A DNA stretch of 64,000 nt from Streptomyces sp. NBC_01255. GTDB lineage: Bacteria; Actinomycetota; Actinomycetes; Streptomycetales; Streptomycetaceae. Below the pieces are notes generated by a model. That model was not told the origin of the DNA and ran no database searches. It saw nothing but the letters and a program-made list of their open reading frames with translations. Positions within the stretch are counted from its first letter, which is position 1, and each line of letters opens with the position of its first letter. This document shows, one piece after another, positions 41,504 through 49,767 of this stretch. The stretch lies in contig NZ_CP108474.1 of assembly GCF_036226445.1 (NCBI RefSeq), positions 6,696,001-6,760,000 on the forward strand, written 5' to 3'. A program made the translations under genes and the position numbers.

Positions 41504-41591
41504 CGACGCACCCCCCCTGCTCCGACGGCCGTTCTGACGGGGCTGCGGATTCCGATTGGGCTTTCGGGCCGTCAGCGGGAAGACTGCCCCC

Positions 41592-43025
41592 GTGACGTCT
41601 CGAAAGCCCGATGAACCATTGGCGCGCAACTCCAGACTCCGACTCGTCCGCCCTCGGGCGCTGGCCACCGCCCGACGGGCCGTGACGACCCGGCGCACCC
41701 GGCCGGCGCCGCGGCCGCCCGAGGGCACTCCGCCCCGCGCGGAACTCGCCCGCCAGGCCCGGCACGTCCTCGCCGACGCCGTACGGATCGCCCGCTGGGC
41801 CGCCGTCGAGCGCGGTCCCGAATCCGCCCTCCGCACGGGCGCCGAAGCCGGCACCGCCCAGGAACGGGCCGCGGCCGCACTGGACCTGACGCCCGGCCAG
41901 ATCCGGGCCGGCTGGGACCGGGCCCGGCTGGCGGGACTCGTCGAGCTCCACGGCGACACCGCCCGCCCCGGCTGGCGGCTGCACGCCTGGGACCGCGACG
42001 ACTCCGCCGTCCTGCGCGGCTGGGTCGCCCTCTTCGACGCCTGGTCCCTGGTCCACCCGGCCCCCGAGGGCGTCGCGCCGAGCGCGGTCGCCGAGGTCGT
42101 CGAGGCCGTCCCGCAGGTGCTCTCCCTGCTCCAGCTCTCCCAGGGCCCGGTGCTCGTCCCGGCGCTCCTGGACCTGCTCGGCCAGCGCGTCGAGGAGCTG
42201 CGCGAGGAGCGCTGCGAGGTCCCCGTGACCGACCAGACCCCCGAGCCCGCGACGGACACCCCCGAGCTCCCCGAGACGCCTCGCGGCACGGACGGGCTCC
42301 CCGCCCTCCTCGACTGGGCACTGGAAGGCCTGGCGGCCGTCGGTGCGCTCACCCTCGACCCCGGCGCGGACGCCCGGCACGCCACCCTGACCCCCCTCGG
42401 GAACTGGGCGGTCTGGGTCAAGCTGGAGCAGATCTGCGTCGCCGCCCAGAGCCCCGCGGGCAACATCGAGCAGTCCGCCGAGGACATGCTCCGCGGCTGC
42501 GCCCGGCTCACCCCGGGACCGGCCCGCGCCGAGTACCGCGCCTGGCTCGCGGCCCGCACCCTCTCCAGCGCGGTCGCCGAGCTGCTCGCCGTCGCGAGGG
42601 GCGAGGACGCCCTCCTGCGCGGCCTCGCCTTCGAGGCGCTCCGGGTCGTCGGAGCCCCCGCCGAGGCCGAGGTCCGGGCCACCGTCGCCGAGCCCTCCCT
42701 GCGTCCGTACGCGCTGCTCTGGCTGGCGGAGTACGAGGGCGCCGACCCCGACGACGCCCAGGAGGTGCTCACCCGCGAGGAGGCGACCTGGCTCTGGGTG
42801 GACACGGCGGCGGCCGTCGCCGACCACGGCGAGAGCGAGCTGCTCGTCCGCCACCTCGAATCCGCCGTCCAGGGCACCGTCCCGGCGCTGCTCGACGAGG
42901 TCAGGGCCGTCGGCCACCCCCGGACCGTCCAGGTCCTGGTCGCCCTGGCCGCGGCCCACCCGGACCCCGCCCTGTCCAAGGCGGTCCGCAGGGCCGCCTT
43001 CCAGGTCCACACCGGCGGAGCCTGA
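41592..43025 (+). CDS. Conserved actinobacterial protein of unknown function
   Basis: This 477-residue protein has a basic N-terminus, no membrane segment, and an alpha-helical body; a segment near 75-110 (ERAAAALDLTPGQIRAGWDRARLAGLVEL) resembles a winged helix, and the last 150 residues look like helical repeats (LLRGLAFEALRVVG, ATVAEPSLRPYALLWLAEYE). The GTG at 41592 follows GGGAAG, and the sequence upstream is not protein-like. I do not recognise a family. It lies 88 bases after the degenerate hydrolase and is closed by a strong convergent terminator. Confidence 0.82.
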   Translation: MTSRKPDEPLARNSRLRLVRPRALATARRAVTTRRTRPAPRPPEGTPPRAELARQARHVLADAVRIARWAAVERGPESALRTGAEAGTAQERAAAALDLTPGQIRAGWDRARLAGLVELHGDTARPGWRLHAWDRDDSAVLRGWVALFDAWSLVHPAPEGVAPSAVAEVVEAVPQVLSLLQLSQGPVLVPALLDLLGQRVEELREERCEVPVTDQTPEPATDTPELPETPRGTDGLPALLDWALEGLAAVGALTLDPGADARHATLTPLGNWAVWVKLEQICVAAQSPAGNIEQSAEDMLRGCARLTPGPARAEYRAWLAARTLSSAVAELLAVARGEDALLRGLAFEALRVVGAPAEAEVRATVAEPSLRPYALLWLAEYEGADPDDAQEVLTREEATWLWVDTAAAVADHGESELLVRHLESAVQGTVPALLDEVRAVGHPRTVQVLVALAAAHPDPALSKAVRRAAFQVHTGGA

Positions 43026-43041
43026 CGCGCACCGAACGACG

Positions 43042-43083
43042 ACGCCCGGCGCCGCCGATCCGTTACTCCGCGGCGCCGGGCGT
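43042..43083. terminator. Bidirectional terminator between convergent genes
   Basis: ACGCCCGGCGCCGC at 43042-43055 pairs perfectly (14 bp) with 43070-43083. The right arm lies inside the last codons of the convergent VOC gene. Confidence 0.88.
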
Positions 43084-43464
43084 GTACGTCCCGAAGCTCC
43101 AGATGTTGCCCTCGGCGTCCCGGGCCGTGTAGTCCCGCGAGCCGTACTCCTGGTCCGTGGGCGGCAACACGATCTCGACGCCGTGGGCGACGGCCCGCGC
43201 GTGGTGCTCGTCCACGTCGTCCACGTGCACGAAGACGCCCACCGGGCCCCCGCCCGCCATCAGCTTGTCGAAGTCGCTGCCCGTGCCCTTGCTGCCGAGC
43301 ATCACCATGCCGTTCCCGTACGCGAGCTCGGCGTGCGCGATCAGCCCGTCCTCGGCCTCGTACACGGCGTTCGCCGTGAAGCCGAAGCCCTCGGTGAGCA
43401 GCTTGATCGCGCCCTTCGCGTCCTCGTACGTCAGCGTCGGACAGATGTGGGGTGCCTCAGCCAT
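43063..43464 (-). CDS. VOC-family (glyoxalase/bleomycin-resistance fold) protein
   Basis: This 133-residue protein is a complete vicinal-oxygen-chelate fold: TYEDAKGAIKLLTEGFGFTA at the start, HAELAYGNGMVMLGS, then VFVHVDDVDEHHARAVAHGVEIV and a closing RDYTARDAEGNIWSFGTY. Members include lyases, dioxygenases and antibiotic-binding proteins, and the function here is unknown. The ATG at 43464 is spaced about 10 bases from AGAGGAAG; a GTG three codons earlier is possible but too close to it. Confidence 0.88.
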   Translation of the reverse strand: MAEAPHICPTLTYEDAKGAIKLLTEGFGFTANAVYEAEDGLIAHAELAYGNGMVMLGSKGTGSDFDKLMAGGGPVGVFVHVDDVDEHHARAVAHGVEIVLPPTDQEYGSRDYTARDAEGNIWSFGTYTPGAAE

Positions 43465-43532
43465 CCCGATCACTTCCTCTCGATTCAGCCGAATGTGACC
43501 TGGATCTCAGTCTCTCAGTCCCCATCGACAAC

Positions 43533-44423
43533 TCAGCGGAAGGTGTTGCACTGGGCCATGTCGCCGGTCTCGTACCCCTGGTAGAACCACTGCTGCCGCT
43601 GTGCGGCCGAGCCGTGCGTCCAGTTCTCCGGGGTCACCCGGCCCTGGAACTTCTCCTGGATCCGGTCGTCGCCCACCGCGGCCGCCGCGTCGAGACCGTC
43701 CCGGATGTCGTCGTCCGTGAGCCGGGTCAGCAGCGGTCGGCCCGTCCTGTCGTCGGGGGTGGTCGTCGCGTGCCGCGCCCACACCCCGGCGTAGCAGTCG
43801 GCCTGGAGCTCGACCCGGACGGCGTTGGAGTTCGCGCCGGTCCGCCCGTCCTGGGCGCGGCCGAGGGTCCCCATCAGGTTCTGGACGTGGTGGCCGTACT
43901 CGTGGGCCACCACGTACGCCTGGGCGAAGGGCCCGCCGCTCGACCCGAACTTCGTCCGCAGGTCGTCGAAGAAGCCCAGGTCCAGATAGACCTGGCGGTC
44001 GCCGGGGCAGTAGAAGGGTCCGACGGCCGAGGTCGCCGAGCCGCACGCGGTCCCGACCCGCTGGGTGAACATCACCGTGGCGGCGCTGCCGTAGGTCCCG
44101 CCCCGCCGCGCGTACTCGGTCCGCCAGAAGTCCTGGAGGCTGTTGACGACGGCGACGATCCGGCAGTCCTCACGGGTGTTCGCGTCCGAGCCCTTCTTGC
44201 AGGTCTGGTTCACCTGGGCCGCGGAGGACGAGGTCGCGACCGGCTCTTCGCCGCTGTCGGTGAGCCCGAGCTGGTCGGGGCCGACCCCGAAGAGCAGGCC
44301 CAGGATCAGCGCGATGAAGCCGATGATGCCGCCGCCGACCGTCGCCTTGCCGCCCGGGACGCGGCTGCTCCGGACGTCCTTGACCTCCGAGGTGTCCAGG
44401 TCGGCGTCGTCGTCGAACTGCAC
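43533..44423 (-). CDS. Neutral zinc metallopeptidase (YpfJ family), membrane-anchored
   Basis: This 296-residue protein has a short cytoplasmic N-terminus, one membrane segment (about 31-48) and an extracytoplasmic peptidase domain. The zinc site HEYGH is at 174-178, and a further ligand is probably the Glu in [15 protein letters not shown]. Four to six cysteines outside the membrane suggest disulfides. Members are annotated neutral zinc metallopeptidases of unknown substrate. The start is a GTG at 44423 after GGAGGGTGG. It is divergent from the ABC-F gene; the 275-base gap shows promoters but no gene. Confidence 0.9.
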   Translation of the reverse strand: MQFDDDADLDTSEVKDVRSSRVPGGKATVGGGIIGFIALILGLLFGVGPDQLGLTDSGEEPVATSSSAAQVNQTCKKGSDANTREDCRIVAVVNSLQDFWRTEYARRGGTYGSAATVMFTQRVGTACGSATSAVGPFYCPGDRQVYLDLGFFDDLRTKFGSSGGPFAQAYVVAHEYGHHVQNLMGTLGRAQDGRTGANSNAVRVELQADCYAGVWARHATTTPDDRTGRPLLTRLTDDDIRDGLDAAAAVGDDRIQEKFQGRVTPENWTHGSAAQRQQWFYQGYETGDMAQCNTFR

Positions 44424-44698
44424 GGTCCACCACCCTCCGCGTCACTGCCGCGGCAGTGGCCGCCGCCCTGCGCCGAGTATCGGTCGATCTTCCATCTCTC
44501 GCCCCTTTTGAGGCGGATGGGAGAGATCGGAGGGAATGTGAGAAAGATCCGATCTCGCCATCGAACACCCGCATGGCCGAAAACCAGTTGCAGGAGGCCG
44601 TTAGACTGGCCGTATGGCCACTCTCCCCGTGCATTAGCGGCGTCGAAGCCCGTCAATAACCGTCCTTCCGCCGTTTCCCATCGCCCTGGAGTCTGTCC

Positions 44699-46297
44699 GT
44701 GATCACCGCCACCGGCATCGAGCTGCGCGCCGGCGCCCGCGTCCTCCTCGAGTCCGCTTCCTTCCGCGTCGCCAAGGGCGACCGCATCGGCCTCGTCGGC
44801 CGCAACGGAGCGGGCAAGACGACCCTCACCAAGTGCCTCGCGGGCGAGGGCCAGCCCGCCGCCGGCGCCATCGCCCGCTCCGGTGAGGTCGGCTACCTCC
44901 CGCAGGACCCGCGCACCGGTGACCTGGACGTCCTGGCCCGCGACCGCATCCTCTCCGCCCGCGGCCTCGACACCCTCCTCAAGAAGATGCGGGCGAACGA
45001 GGAGCGCATCGCGACCGGCTCCGGCGGCACCCGCGACAAGGCCATGCGGCAGTACGAGCGCCAGGAGACCGAGTTCCTGACCAAGGGCGGCTACGCGGCC
45101 GAGGCCGAGGCCTCCACCATCGCCGCCGCCCTCGGCCTGCCCGACCGGGTCATGGGCCAGCCGCTGCACACGCTCTCCGGCGGTCAGCGCCGTCGCGTCG
45201 AGCTCGCCCGGATCCTCTTCTCGGACGCCGACACGCTCCTCCTCGACGAGCCGACCAACCACCTCGACGCCGACTCCATCGTCTGGCTGCGCGACTACCT
45301 GAAGACCTACCGCGGTGGCTTCATCGTCATCTCCCACGACGTCGACCTCGTCGAGACCGTCGTGAACAAGGTCTTCTACCTGGACGCCAACCGCACCACG
45401 ATCGACGTCTACAACATGGGCTGGAAGCTCTACCAGCAGCAGCGCGAGGCCGACGAGAAGCGCCGCAAGCGCGAGCGCCAGAACGCCGAGAAGAAGGCCG
45501 CGTCCCTCAACTCGCAGGCCGACAAGATGCGCGCCAAGGCCACCAAGACCGTCGCCGCGCAGAACATGGCCAAGCGCGCCGAGCGCCTGCTCTCCGGTCT
45601 GGAGGCCGTGCGCGCCTCCGACAAGGTCGCCAAGCTCCGCTTCCCGGACCCCGCGCCCTGCGGCAGGACGCCGCTGACCGCCGAGGGGCTCTCCAAGTCC
45701 TACGGCTCGCTCGAGATCTTCACCGACGTGGACCTCGCCATCGACAAGGGCTCCCGCGTCGTCATCCTCGGCCTCAACGGCGCGGGCAAGACGACCCTGC
45801 TGCGCCTCCTCGGCGGTGTCGAGAAGCCCGACACCGGCCAGGTCACCCCGGGCCACGGCCTCAAGCTCGGTTACTACGCCCAGGAGCACGAGACGCTCGA
45901 CCCCGAGCGGACCGTCCTGGAGAACATGCGCTCCGCCGCGCCCGACCTCGACCTCGTCGCGGTCCGCAAGACCCTCGGTTCCTTCCTCTTCTCCGGCGAC
46001 GACGTCGACAAGCCGGCCGGGGTGCTCTCCGGCGGCGAGAAGACCCGTCTCGCGCTCGCGACCCTGGTCGTCTCCTCGGCGAACGTGCTGCTCCTCGACG
46101 AGCCGACCAACAACCTCGACCCGGCCAGCCGCGAGGAGATCCTCGGCGCCCTGCGGACGTACAAGGGCGCGGTCGTCCTCGTCACCCACGACGAGGGCGC
46201 GGTCGAGGCGCTCGACCCGGAGCGGATCATCCTGCTCCCGGACGGCGTCGAGGACCTGTGGGGCGCGGACTACGCGGACCTGGTCGCCCTGGCCTGA
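44699..46297 (+). CDS. ABC-F family ATPase
   Basis: This 532-residue cytoplasmic protein has two ABC ATPase domains joined by the charged linker typical of ABC-F proteins (QQREADEKRRKRERQNAEKK). The first domain has GRNGAGKTT, LSGGQRRR and LLLDEPTNHLD; the second has GLNGAGKTT, LSGGEKTR and LLLDEPTNNLD. There are no membrane segments. ABC-F proteins bind the ribosomal E site and act in translation control or antibiotic protection. The start is a GTG at 44699. A terminator hairpin follows. Confidence 0.94.
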   Translation: MITATGIELRAGARVLLESASFRVAKGDRIGLVGRNGAGKTTLTKCLAGEGQPAAGAIARSGEVGYLPQDPRTGDLDVLARDRILSARGLDTLLKKMRANEERIATGSGGTRDKAMRQYERQETEFLTKGGYAAEAEASTIAAALGLPDRVMGQPLHTLSGGQRRRVELARILFSDADTLLLDEPTNHLDADSIVWLRDYLKTYRGGFIVISHDVDLVETVVNKVFYLDANRTTIDVYNMGWKLYQQQREADEKRRKRERQNAEKKAASLNSQADKMRAKATKTVAAQNMAKRAERLLSGLEAVRASDKVAKLRFPDPAPCGRTPLTAEGLSKSYGSLEIFTDVDLAIDKGSRVVILGLNGAGKTTLLRLLGGVEKPDTGQVTPGHGLKLGYYAQEHETLDPERTVLENMRSAAPDLDLVAVRKTLGSFLFSGDDVDKPAGVLSGGEKTRLALATLVVSSANVLLLDEPTNNLDPASREEILGALRTYKGAVVLVTHDEGAVEALDPERIILLPDGVEDLWGADYADLVALA

Positions 46298-46307
46298 CCC
46301 GGCTTGC

Positions 46308-46340
46308 GCCCCGGAAACGCCCACAGGCGGCTTCCGGGGC
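46308..46340 (+). terminator. Terminator after the ABC-F gene
   Basis: GCCCCGGAA at 46308-46316 pairs with TTCCGGGGC at 46332-46340, with extra pairing (GCC/GGC) inside the loop. It lies 11 bases past the ABC-F stop. Confidence 0.8.
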
Positions 46341-46347
46341 CCGAAGT

Positions 46348-46389
46348 GATCATTCAGGGCTGGATCATTCGGCTCATGGGTGATCCTTC
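46348..46389. promoter_or_regulatory. Three GATC(A/C)TTC repeats upstream of gbn
   Basis: GATCATTC occurs at 46348-46355 and 46363-46370, and GATCCTTC at 46382-46389, all in the same orientation. GATC is otherwise scarce in the nearby intergenic DNA. The downstream gene encodes a protein of the family known to bind GATC-containing sites, so these may be self-binding sites. The rest of the roughly 280 bases up to the gene shows no further structure that I can support. Confidence 0.6.
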
Positions 46390-46672
46390 ATCTGAGTGAG
46401 GGCGTCTCGTACACCCCGGCGCGGTGCTCTGCCGAATCCTTCCGGCAGACCCGCGCCGTACGTGTGTTCCCCCTGCGGCGTTGACCTGGCACTTCCCGCC
46501 CCGGGCGGTGCGGAGTCCGCTTTCCGCCTGTGCGGAATCAGTGCTTCCGGTCGTGACGAGGGCGTGCTCCTCCGGCAACCCGGCGGCACGGACCTTGTCG
46601 AATGGGTGGCCAGGACGGCGGGGAGGGGTGATCATGAGAAGTCCAGAGCGCACTTCCCATGAGGAGGCACGG

Positions 46673-46894
46673 GTGGCCGAGACTCTGAAGAAGGGCAGCC
46701 GGGTGACCGGCGCCGCGCGCGACAAGCTCGCGGCAGACCTGAAGAAGAAGTATGACTCCGGTGCGAGCATCCGGGCGCTGGCCGAGGAAACCGGCCGCTC
46801 CTACGGATTCGTCCACCGGATGCTGAGCGAGTCCGGAGTCACGCTGCGCGGACGCGGCGGAGCGACCCGGGGCAAGAAGGCAGCCTCGGTCTGA
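46673..46894 (+). CDS. gbn: GATC-binding nucleoid-associated protein Gbn-like
   Basis: This 73-residue basic protein has a helix-turn-helix (about 28-52, with SIRALAEETGRSYGFVHRMLSESG) and a basic tail RGRGGATRGKK. It matches the small actinobacterial nucleoid protein described in S. coelicolor as Gbn (SCO1839), which binds GATC-centred sites. The GTG at 46673 has a strong GAGGAGG site; an in-frame ATG at 46634 would add 13 residues. The crotonase gene downstream and ABC-F gene upstream match the order I recall for that locus. Confidence 0.9.
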   Translation: MAETLKKGSRVTGAARDKLAADLKKKYDSGASIRALAEETGRSYGFVHRMLSESGVTLRGRGGATRGKKAASV

Positions 46895-47025
46895 GTCATC
46901 GGGGCGGCTCGACCGGCCATCGGGTCTCCCGGTGGCCAACCCGGTCGGCCTCGCGGTCGGCCAGGTGGTTACTGTGCAGTCACTTAGCATCCTTGCAAGT
47001 GCTGCACCGGAACCGGAGGCGCCCC

Positions 47026-47826
47026 ATGACTTCGCTCGACGACTCTGAGCTCGTATTCGACAAGGACGGTGTACGGCTCACCGTCGAGGACGCCGTTGCC
47101 ACGGTGACCCTGACCAACCCGGCGAAGCGCAACGCTCAGTCTCCCGCTCTGTGGCGGGCGTTGACAGAAGCCGGCCGGTCGTTGCCCGGCAGCGTGCGGG
47201 TCGTGGTCCTGCGCGGAGAGGGAAAGTCCTTCTCCGCGGGGCTCGACCGGCAGGCGTTCACGCCCGAGGGCTTCGACGGAGAGCCGTCCTTCCTCGATCT
47301 CGCGCGCGGTTCCGACGCGGACCTCGACGCGGAGATCGCCGAGTACCAGGAGGCGTTCACCTGGTGGCGCCGTAGCGACCTCGTGTCGATCGCGGCCGTT
47401 CAGGGGCACGCCATCGGCGCGGGCTTCCAGCTCGCTCTCGCCTGCGACCTGCGGGTCGTCGCCGAGGACGTGCAGTTCGCCATGCGCGAGACGAGCCTGG
47501 GTCTCGTCCCGGACCTGACCGGGACGCACCCGCTCGTCTCGCTCGTCGGCTACGCCCGCGCGCTGGAGATCTGCGCCACCGGCCGCTTCGTCCACGCGGA
47601 GGAGGCCGAGCGCATCGGTCTCGCCAATATCGCCGTGCCCGCGGAGGAACTCGACGCGACGGTACGGGACCTCAGCGCCGCCCTGCTCGCGGCGCCGCGC
47701 GCCGCGGTCAACGAGACCAAGGCGCTCCTCCAGGCTGCCGCCGGCCGCTCGTACGAGGAGCAGCGCACCGCCGAGCGCGCCGCGCAGGCCCGCCGCCTGC
47801 GCGACCTCGTCGGCCTCGGCGACTGA
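47026..47826 (+). CDS. Enoyl-CoA hydratase/isomerase family protein
   Basis: This 266-residue crotonase-fold protein has the oxyanion-hole segments SFSAGLDRQAF and QGHAIGAGFQLALACD, and MRETSLGLVPDLTGTHPLVSLVG around the active site. Members hydrate or isomerise acyl-CoA. The ATG at 47026 follows CCGGAGG. The last 59 bases of the gene, including the stop codon, belong to a 65-bp segment that is tandemly duplicated just downstream. Confidence 0.92.
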   Translation: MTSLDDSELVFDKDGVRLTVEDAVATVTLTNPAKRNAQSPALWRALTEAGRSLPGSVRVVVLRGEGKSFSAGLDRQAFTPEGFDGEPSFLDLARGSDADLDAEIAEYQEAFTWWRRSDLVSIAAVQGHAIGAGFQLALACDLRVVAEDVQFAMRETSLGLVPDLTGTHPLVSLVGYARALEICATGRFVHAEEAERIGLANIAVPAEELDATVRDLSAALLAAPRAAVNETKALLQAAAGRSYEEQRTAERAAQARRLRDLVGLGD

Positions 47827-47903
47827 CGCTCCCCGCCGAGCGCGCCGCGCAGGCCCGCCGCCTGCGCGACCTCGCCGGCCTCGGCGACTGACGCTCCCCG
47901 CCG
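47768..47903. repeat. 65-bp tandem duplication across the crotonase stop codon
   Basis: The 65 bases at 47768-47832 are repeated at 47833-47897 with a single difference (CTCGTCGG against CTCGCCGG), and the first six bases of a third copy follow. The unit includes the end of the crotonase gene and its TGA; the second copy is non-coding. The near identity implies a recent event. Confidence 0.95.
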
Positions 47904-47922
47904 GGGGCTTCTACCGCGGCAC

Positions 47923-48612
47923 CTACCGCAGCTCCGAGATCAGCACCGTGACCGCCGTCGCCTCCTGGGTGGCGGCGGTCACGGCGTTCCGCACGGCGCG
48001 GGCCACGTCCAGGGGACGGTGGCCAGCCGTCACCGCCAGCTCGACCCGCACCCGGCCGGAGGCCCGGTGGACGGGCGGGCCCAGCGCGTCCGTCACGCCC
48101 GCCACGCCCTCGACCCGCAGGGCCGCCAGCGCGGCGGGATCGTCCGTCGCGGGGGAGGGTCGCCCGGGTGGGGGAGCGGCCGGGCCGGAAATCTCCGGGG
48201 CCGCGTCGAGCAGCTCCGTCACCCGCAGGTCCACCGCGGCCACCACGAGCCCGAGCGCGTCCTCGGCCGCCGAGATCAGGGCCGCACGCAGCTCGGCGGA
48301 GAGCTCCGGAAGGGGCCGCCCGGCCACCGCCCCGAAATCCGCCGAGATCCGCAGCGGCCCCGGCGGCAGCCCGCCCGGCGGCACCGGAAGGGCCTCCGTA
48401 TCCGTATCCGCTTCCGTATTCGCTTCTGTATCCGGCCCGATGCGGAGCTCGCCCGGCGCGACCCCCCGTACGGCCGCCGCGACCCCGTCGAGAACCGTCC
48501 GCACCGCGCGCTCCGTGATCCAGGCCCCGTCCTCCGGCGCCCCGAGCGGCAGCAGCCTGCCCGGCGCGAGCCGGTCGCGTACCGCCGCCGTCCAACCCTC
48601 AGCCGTCGTCAT
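47923..48612 (-). CDS. Asp23-locus-associated protein of unknown function
   Basis: This 229-residue protein is divergent (93-base gap) from the first asp23-like gene. Its C-terminal part (GRVRVELAVTAGHRPLDVARAVRNAVTAATQ) resembles the Asp23 style of sequence, and its middle contains a low-complexity acidic stretch encoded by six hexamer repeats. There is no membrane segment. I recall relatives being annotated as nucleopolyhedrovirus P10-family proteins in Streptomyces. A role in the envelope-stress locus is inferred from position and its weak resemblance. Confidence 0.78.
   Translation of the reverse strand: MTTAEGWTAAVRDRLAPGRLLPLGAPEDGAWITERAVRTVLDGVAAAVRGVAPGELRIGPDTEANTEADTDTEALPVPPGGLPPGPLRISADFGAVAGRPLPELSAELRAALISAAEDALGLVVAAVDLRVTELLDAAPEISGPAAPPPGRPSPATDDPAALAALRVEGVAGVTDALGPPVHRASGRVRVELAVTAGHRPLDVARAVRNAVTAATQEATAVTVLISELR
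48395..48430. repeat. Hexamer microsatellite inside the Asp23-associated gene
   Basis: Six consecutive hexamers of the form TCCGTA/TCCGCT/TTCGCT/TCTGTA run from 48395 to 48430. On the coding (minus) strand they encode an acidic Glu/Ala/Asp/Thr run. The period is a multiple of three. Confidence 0.8.
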
Positions 48613-48705
48613 TGCCCCAGCCTGCCGTATCCCTGGGGCGGGACGGGGCAGCCGCCCTTAGTGTGGGCGAAGAACCCCGAAATATCCCAGAAGGGGCGAA
48701 ATGCG

Positions 48706-49182
48706 ATGACGGATTCCACGCACTCCGGTGACACCACGACCGACGAACCGCGCCGGACCTCCGTGACCAAACGCGGCGGCGGCGCCCCGGCTTCCCGGGG
48801 CCGGACCACGATCGCCGACGGCGTCGTGGAGAAGATCGCCGGCCTCGCCGCGCGCGATGTGGTCGGCGTCCATGCCATGGGCAGCGGCCTCTCCCGCACC
48901 TTCGGCGCCGTCCGCGACCGCGTACCCGGCGGGGGCGGCGGCAAGTCGAGCGTCACCCGAGGGGTGAAGGCCGAGGTCGGCGAGGTGCAGACCGCGCTCG
49001 ACCTGGAGATCGTCGTCGACTACGGCGTCTCCATCGCCGATGTCGCAGGCGACGTACGGGAGAACGTCATCGCCGCCGTGGAGCGGATGACCGGCCTCGA
49101 GGTCGTCGAGGTCAACATCGCGGTCAGCGATGTGAAGCTCCCGGACGAGGAGGAGGAAGAGCCGGAGCAGAGGCTCCAGTAG
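48706..49182 (+). CDS. Asp23/Gls24 family envelope stress response protein
   Basis: This 158-residue protein carries an Asp23 domain (about 30-145, with TTIADGVVEKIAGLAARDVVGVHAMG and AVERMTGLEVVEVNIAVSDVKLP) behind a polar N-terminus and ends in an acidic tail. Asp23 proteins are cytoplasmic, abundant, and are tethered to the membrane by AmaP in Firmicutes. The ATG at 48706 follows GAAGGGG. It leads a five-gene run that ends with amaP. Confidence 0.93.
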   Translation: MTDSTHSGDTTTDEPRRTSVTKRGGGAPASRGRTTIADGVVEKIAGLAARDVVGVHAMGSGLSRTFGAVRDRVPGGGGGKSSVTRGVKAEVGEVQTALDLEIVVDYGVSIADVAGDVRENVIAAVERMTGLEVVEVNIAVSDVKLPDEEEEEPEQRLQ

Positions 49183-49227
49183 CCGTCGGCGGCGCGTCCG
49201 TCGAACAGGCCTCGAAAGGGGACAGGA

Positions 49228-49419
49228 ATGAGCATGGCAGTGGTCGGCCTGGTGGCCGGCATGGCCCTGGGCTTCGCCGGGTACTTCGGCGGCTTCGGGG
49301 CGTTTCTGCTGGTCGCAGCCCTGGGCGCGATCGGCTTCGTGGCCGGGCGCTTCCTCGACGGCGACCTCGAAGCAGGCGACCTGTTCCGGGGCCGCGAACG
49401 CGGCGACCGGCGGCGGTGA
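49228..49419 (+). CDS. Small Gly-rich membrane protein of the Asp23 locus
   Basis: This 63-residue protein has two closely spaced hydrophobic segments (about 3-22 and 24-42) rich in Gly and Ala, then an Asp/Arg-rich tail (LDGDLEAGDLFRGRERGDRRR). It starts behind GAAAGGGGACAGG, 45 bases after the first asp23 gene, and is 6 bases from the second. It may help anchor the Asp23 proteins. I know no biochemical function. Confidence 0.85.
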   Translation: MSMAVVGLVAGMALGFAGYFGGFGAFLLVAALGAIGFVAGRFLDGDLEAGDLFRGRERGDRRR

Positions 49420-49425
49420 CCCGGG

Positions 49426-49767
49426 GTGGCAGACCCGGTACGTGACCGCGGGGCGACCACGATCGCCGACCGGGTCGTCGCGAAGATCGCCTCCCAGGCC
49501 GCGCGGGAGGCGCTGGACGCCGTCCCCGAGGGCGGCTCGGCACCGCACGCCTCGGTCGTCGTCCACCGGGACGTCGCCCGGGTCTCGGTGAGCCTCGAAC
49601 TCGCCTACCCGACCGACATCGGCCGCCAGTGCGGGGCCGTCCGGGGCCGGGTTCGCAGCCGCGTGGAGAACCTCGTGGGCATGGAGGTCCACGAGGTCGC
49701 CGTCCACGTGGAACGCCTCCACTCCACGCACACGCGCCACACCACCCCGAGGGGCCGCCTCTCATGA
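49426..49767 (+). CDS. Second Asp23/Gls24 family protein
   Basis: This 113-residue protein has a complete but shorter Asp23 domain: ATTIADRVVAKIASQAAREALDAV at the start and GRVRSRVENLVGMEVHEVAVHVERLH at the end, without the long N-terminal and acidic tails of the first copy. The start is a GTG at 49426. Its stop overlaps the start of the next gene (ATGA). Two Asp23 proteins in one operon may form mixed assemblies. Confidence 0.9.
   Translation: MADPVRDRGATTIADRVVAKIASQAAREALDAVPEGGSAPHASVVVHRDVARVSVSLELAYPTDIGRQCGAVRGRVRSRVENLVGMEVHEVAVHVERLHSTHTRHTTPRGRLS

Noticed and set aside
44306..46324. 672-codon open frame on the minus strand opposite the ABC-F gene
   Set aside because: It mirrors the codon bias of the ABC-F gene and has only Gly/Val/Leu-rich low-complexity sequence.
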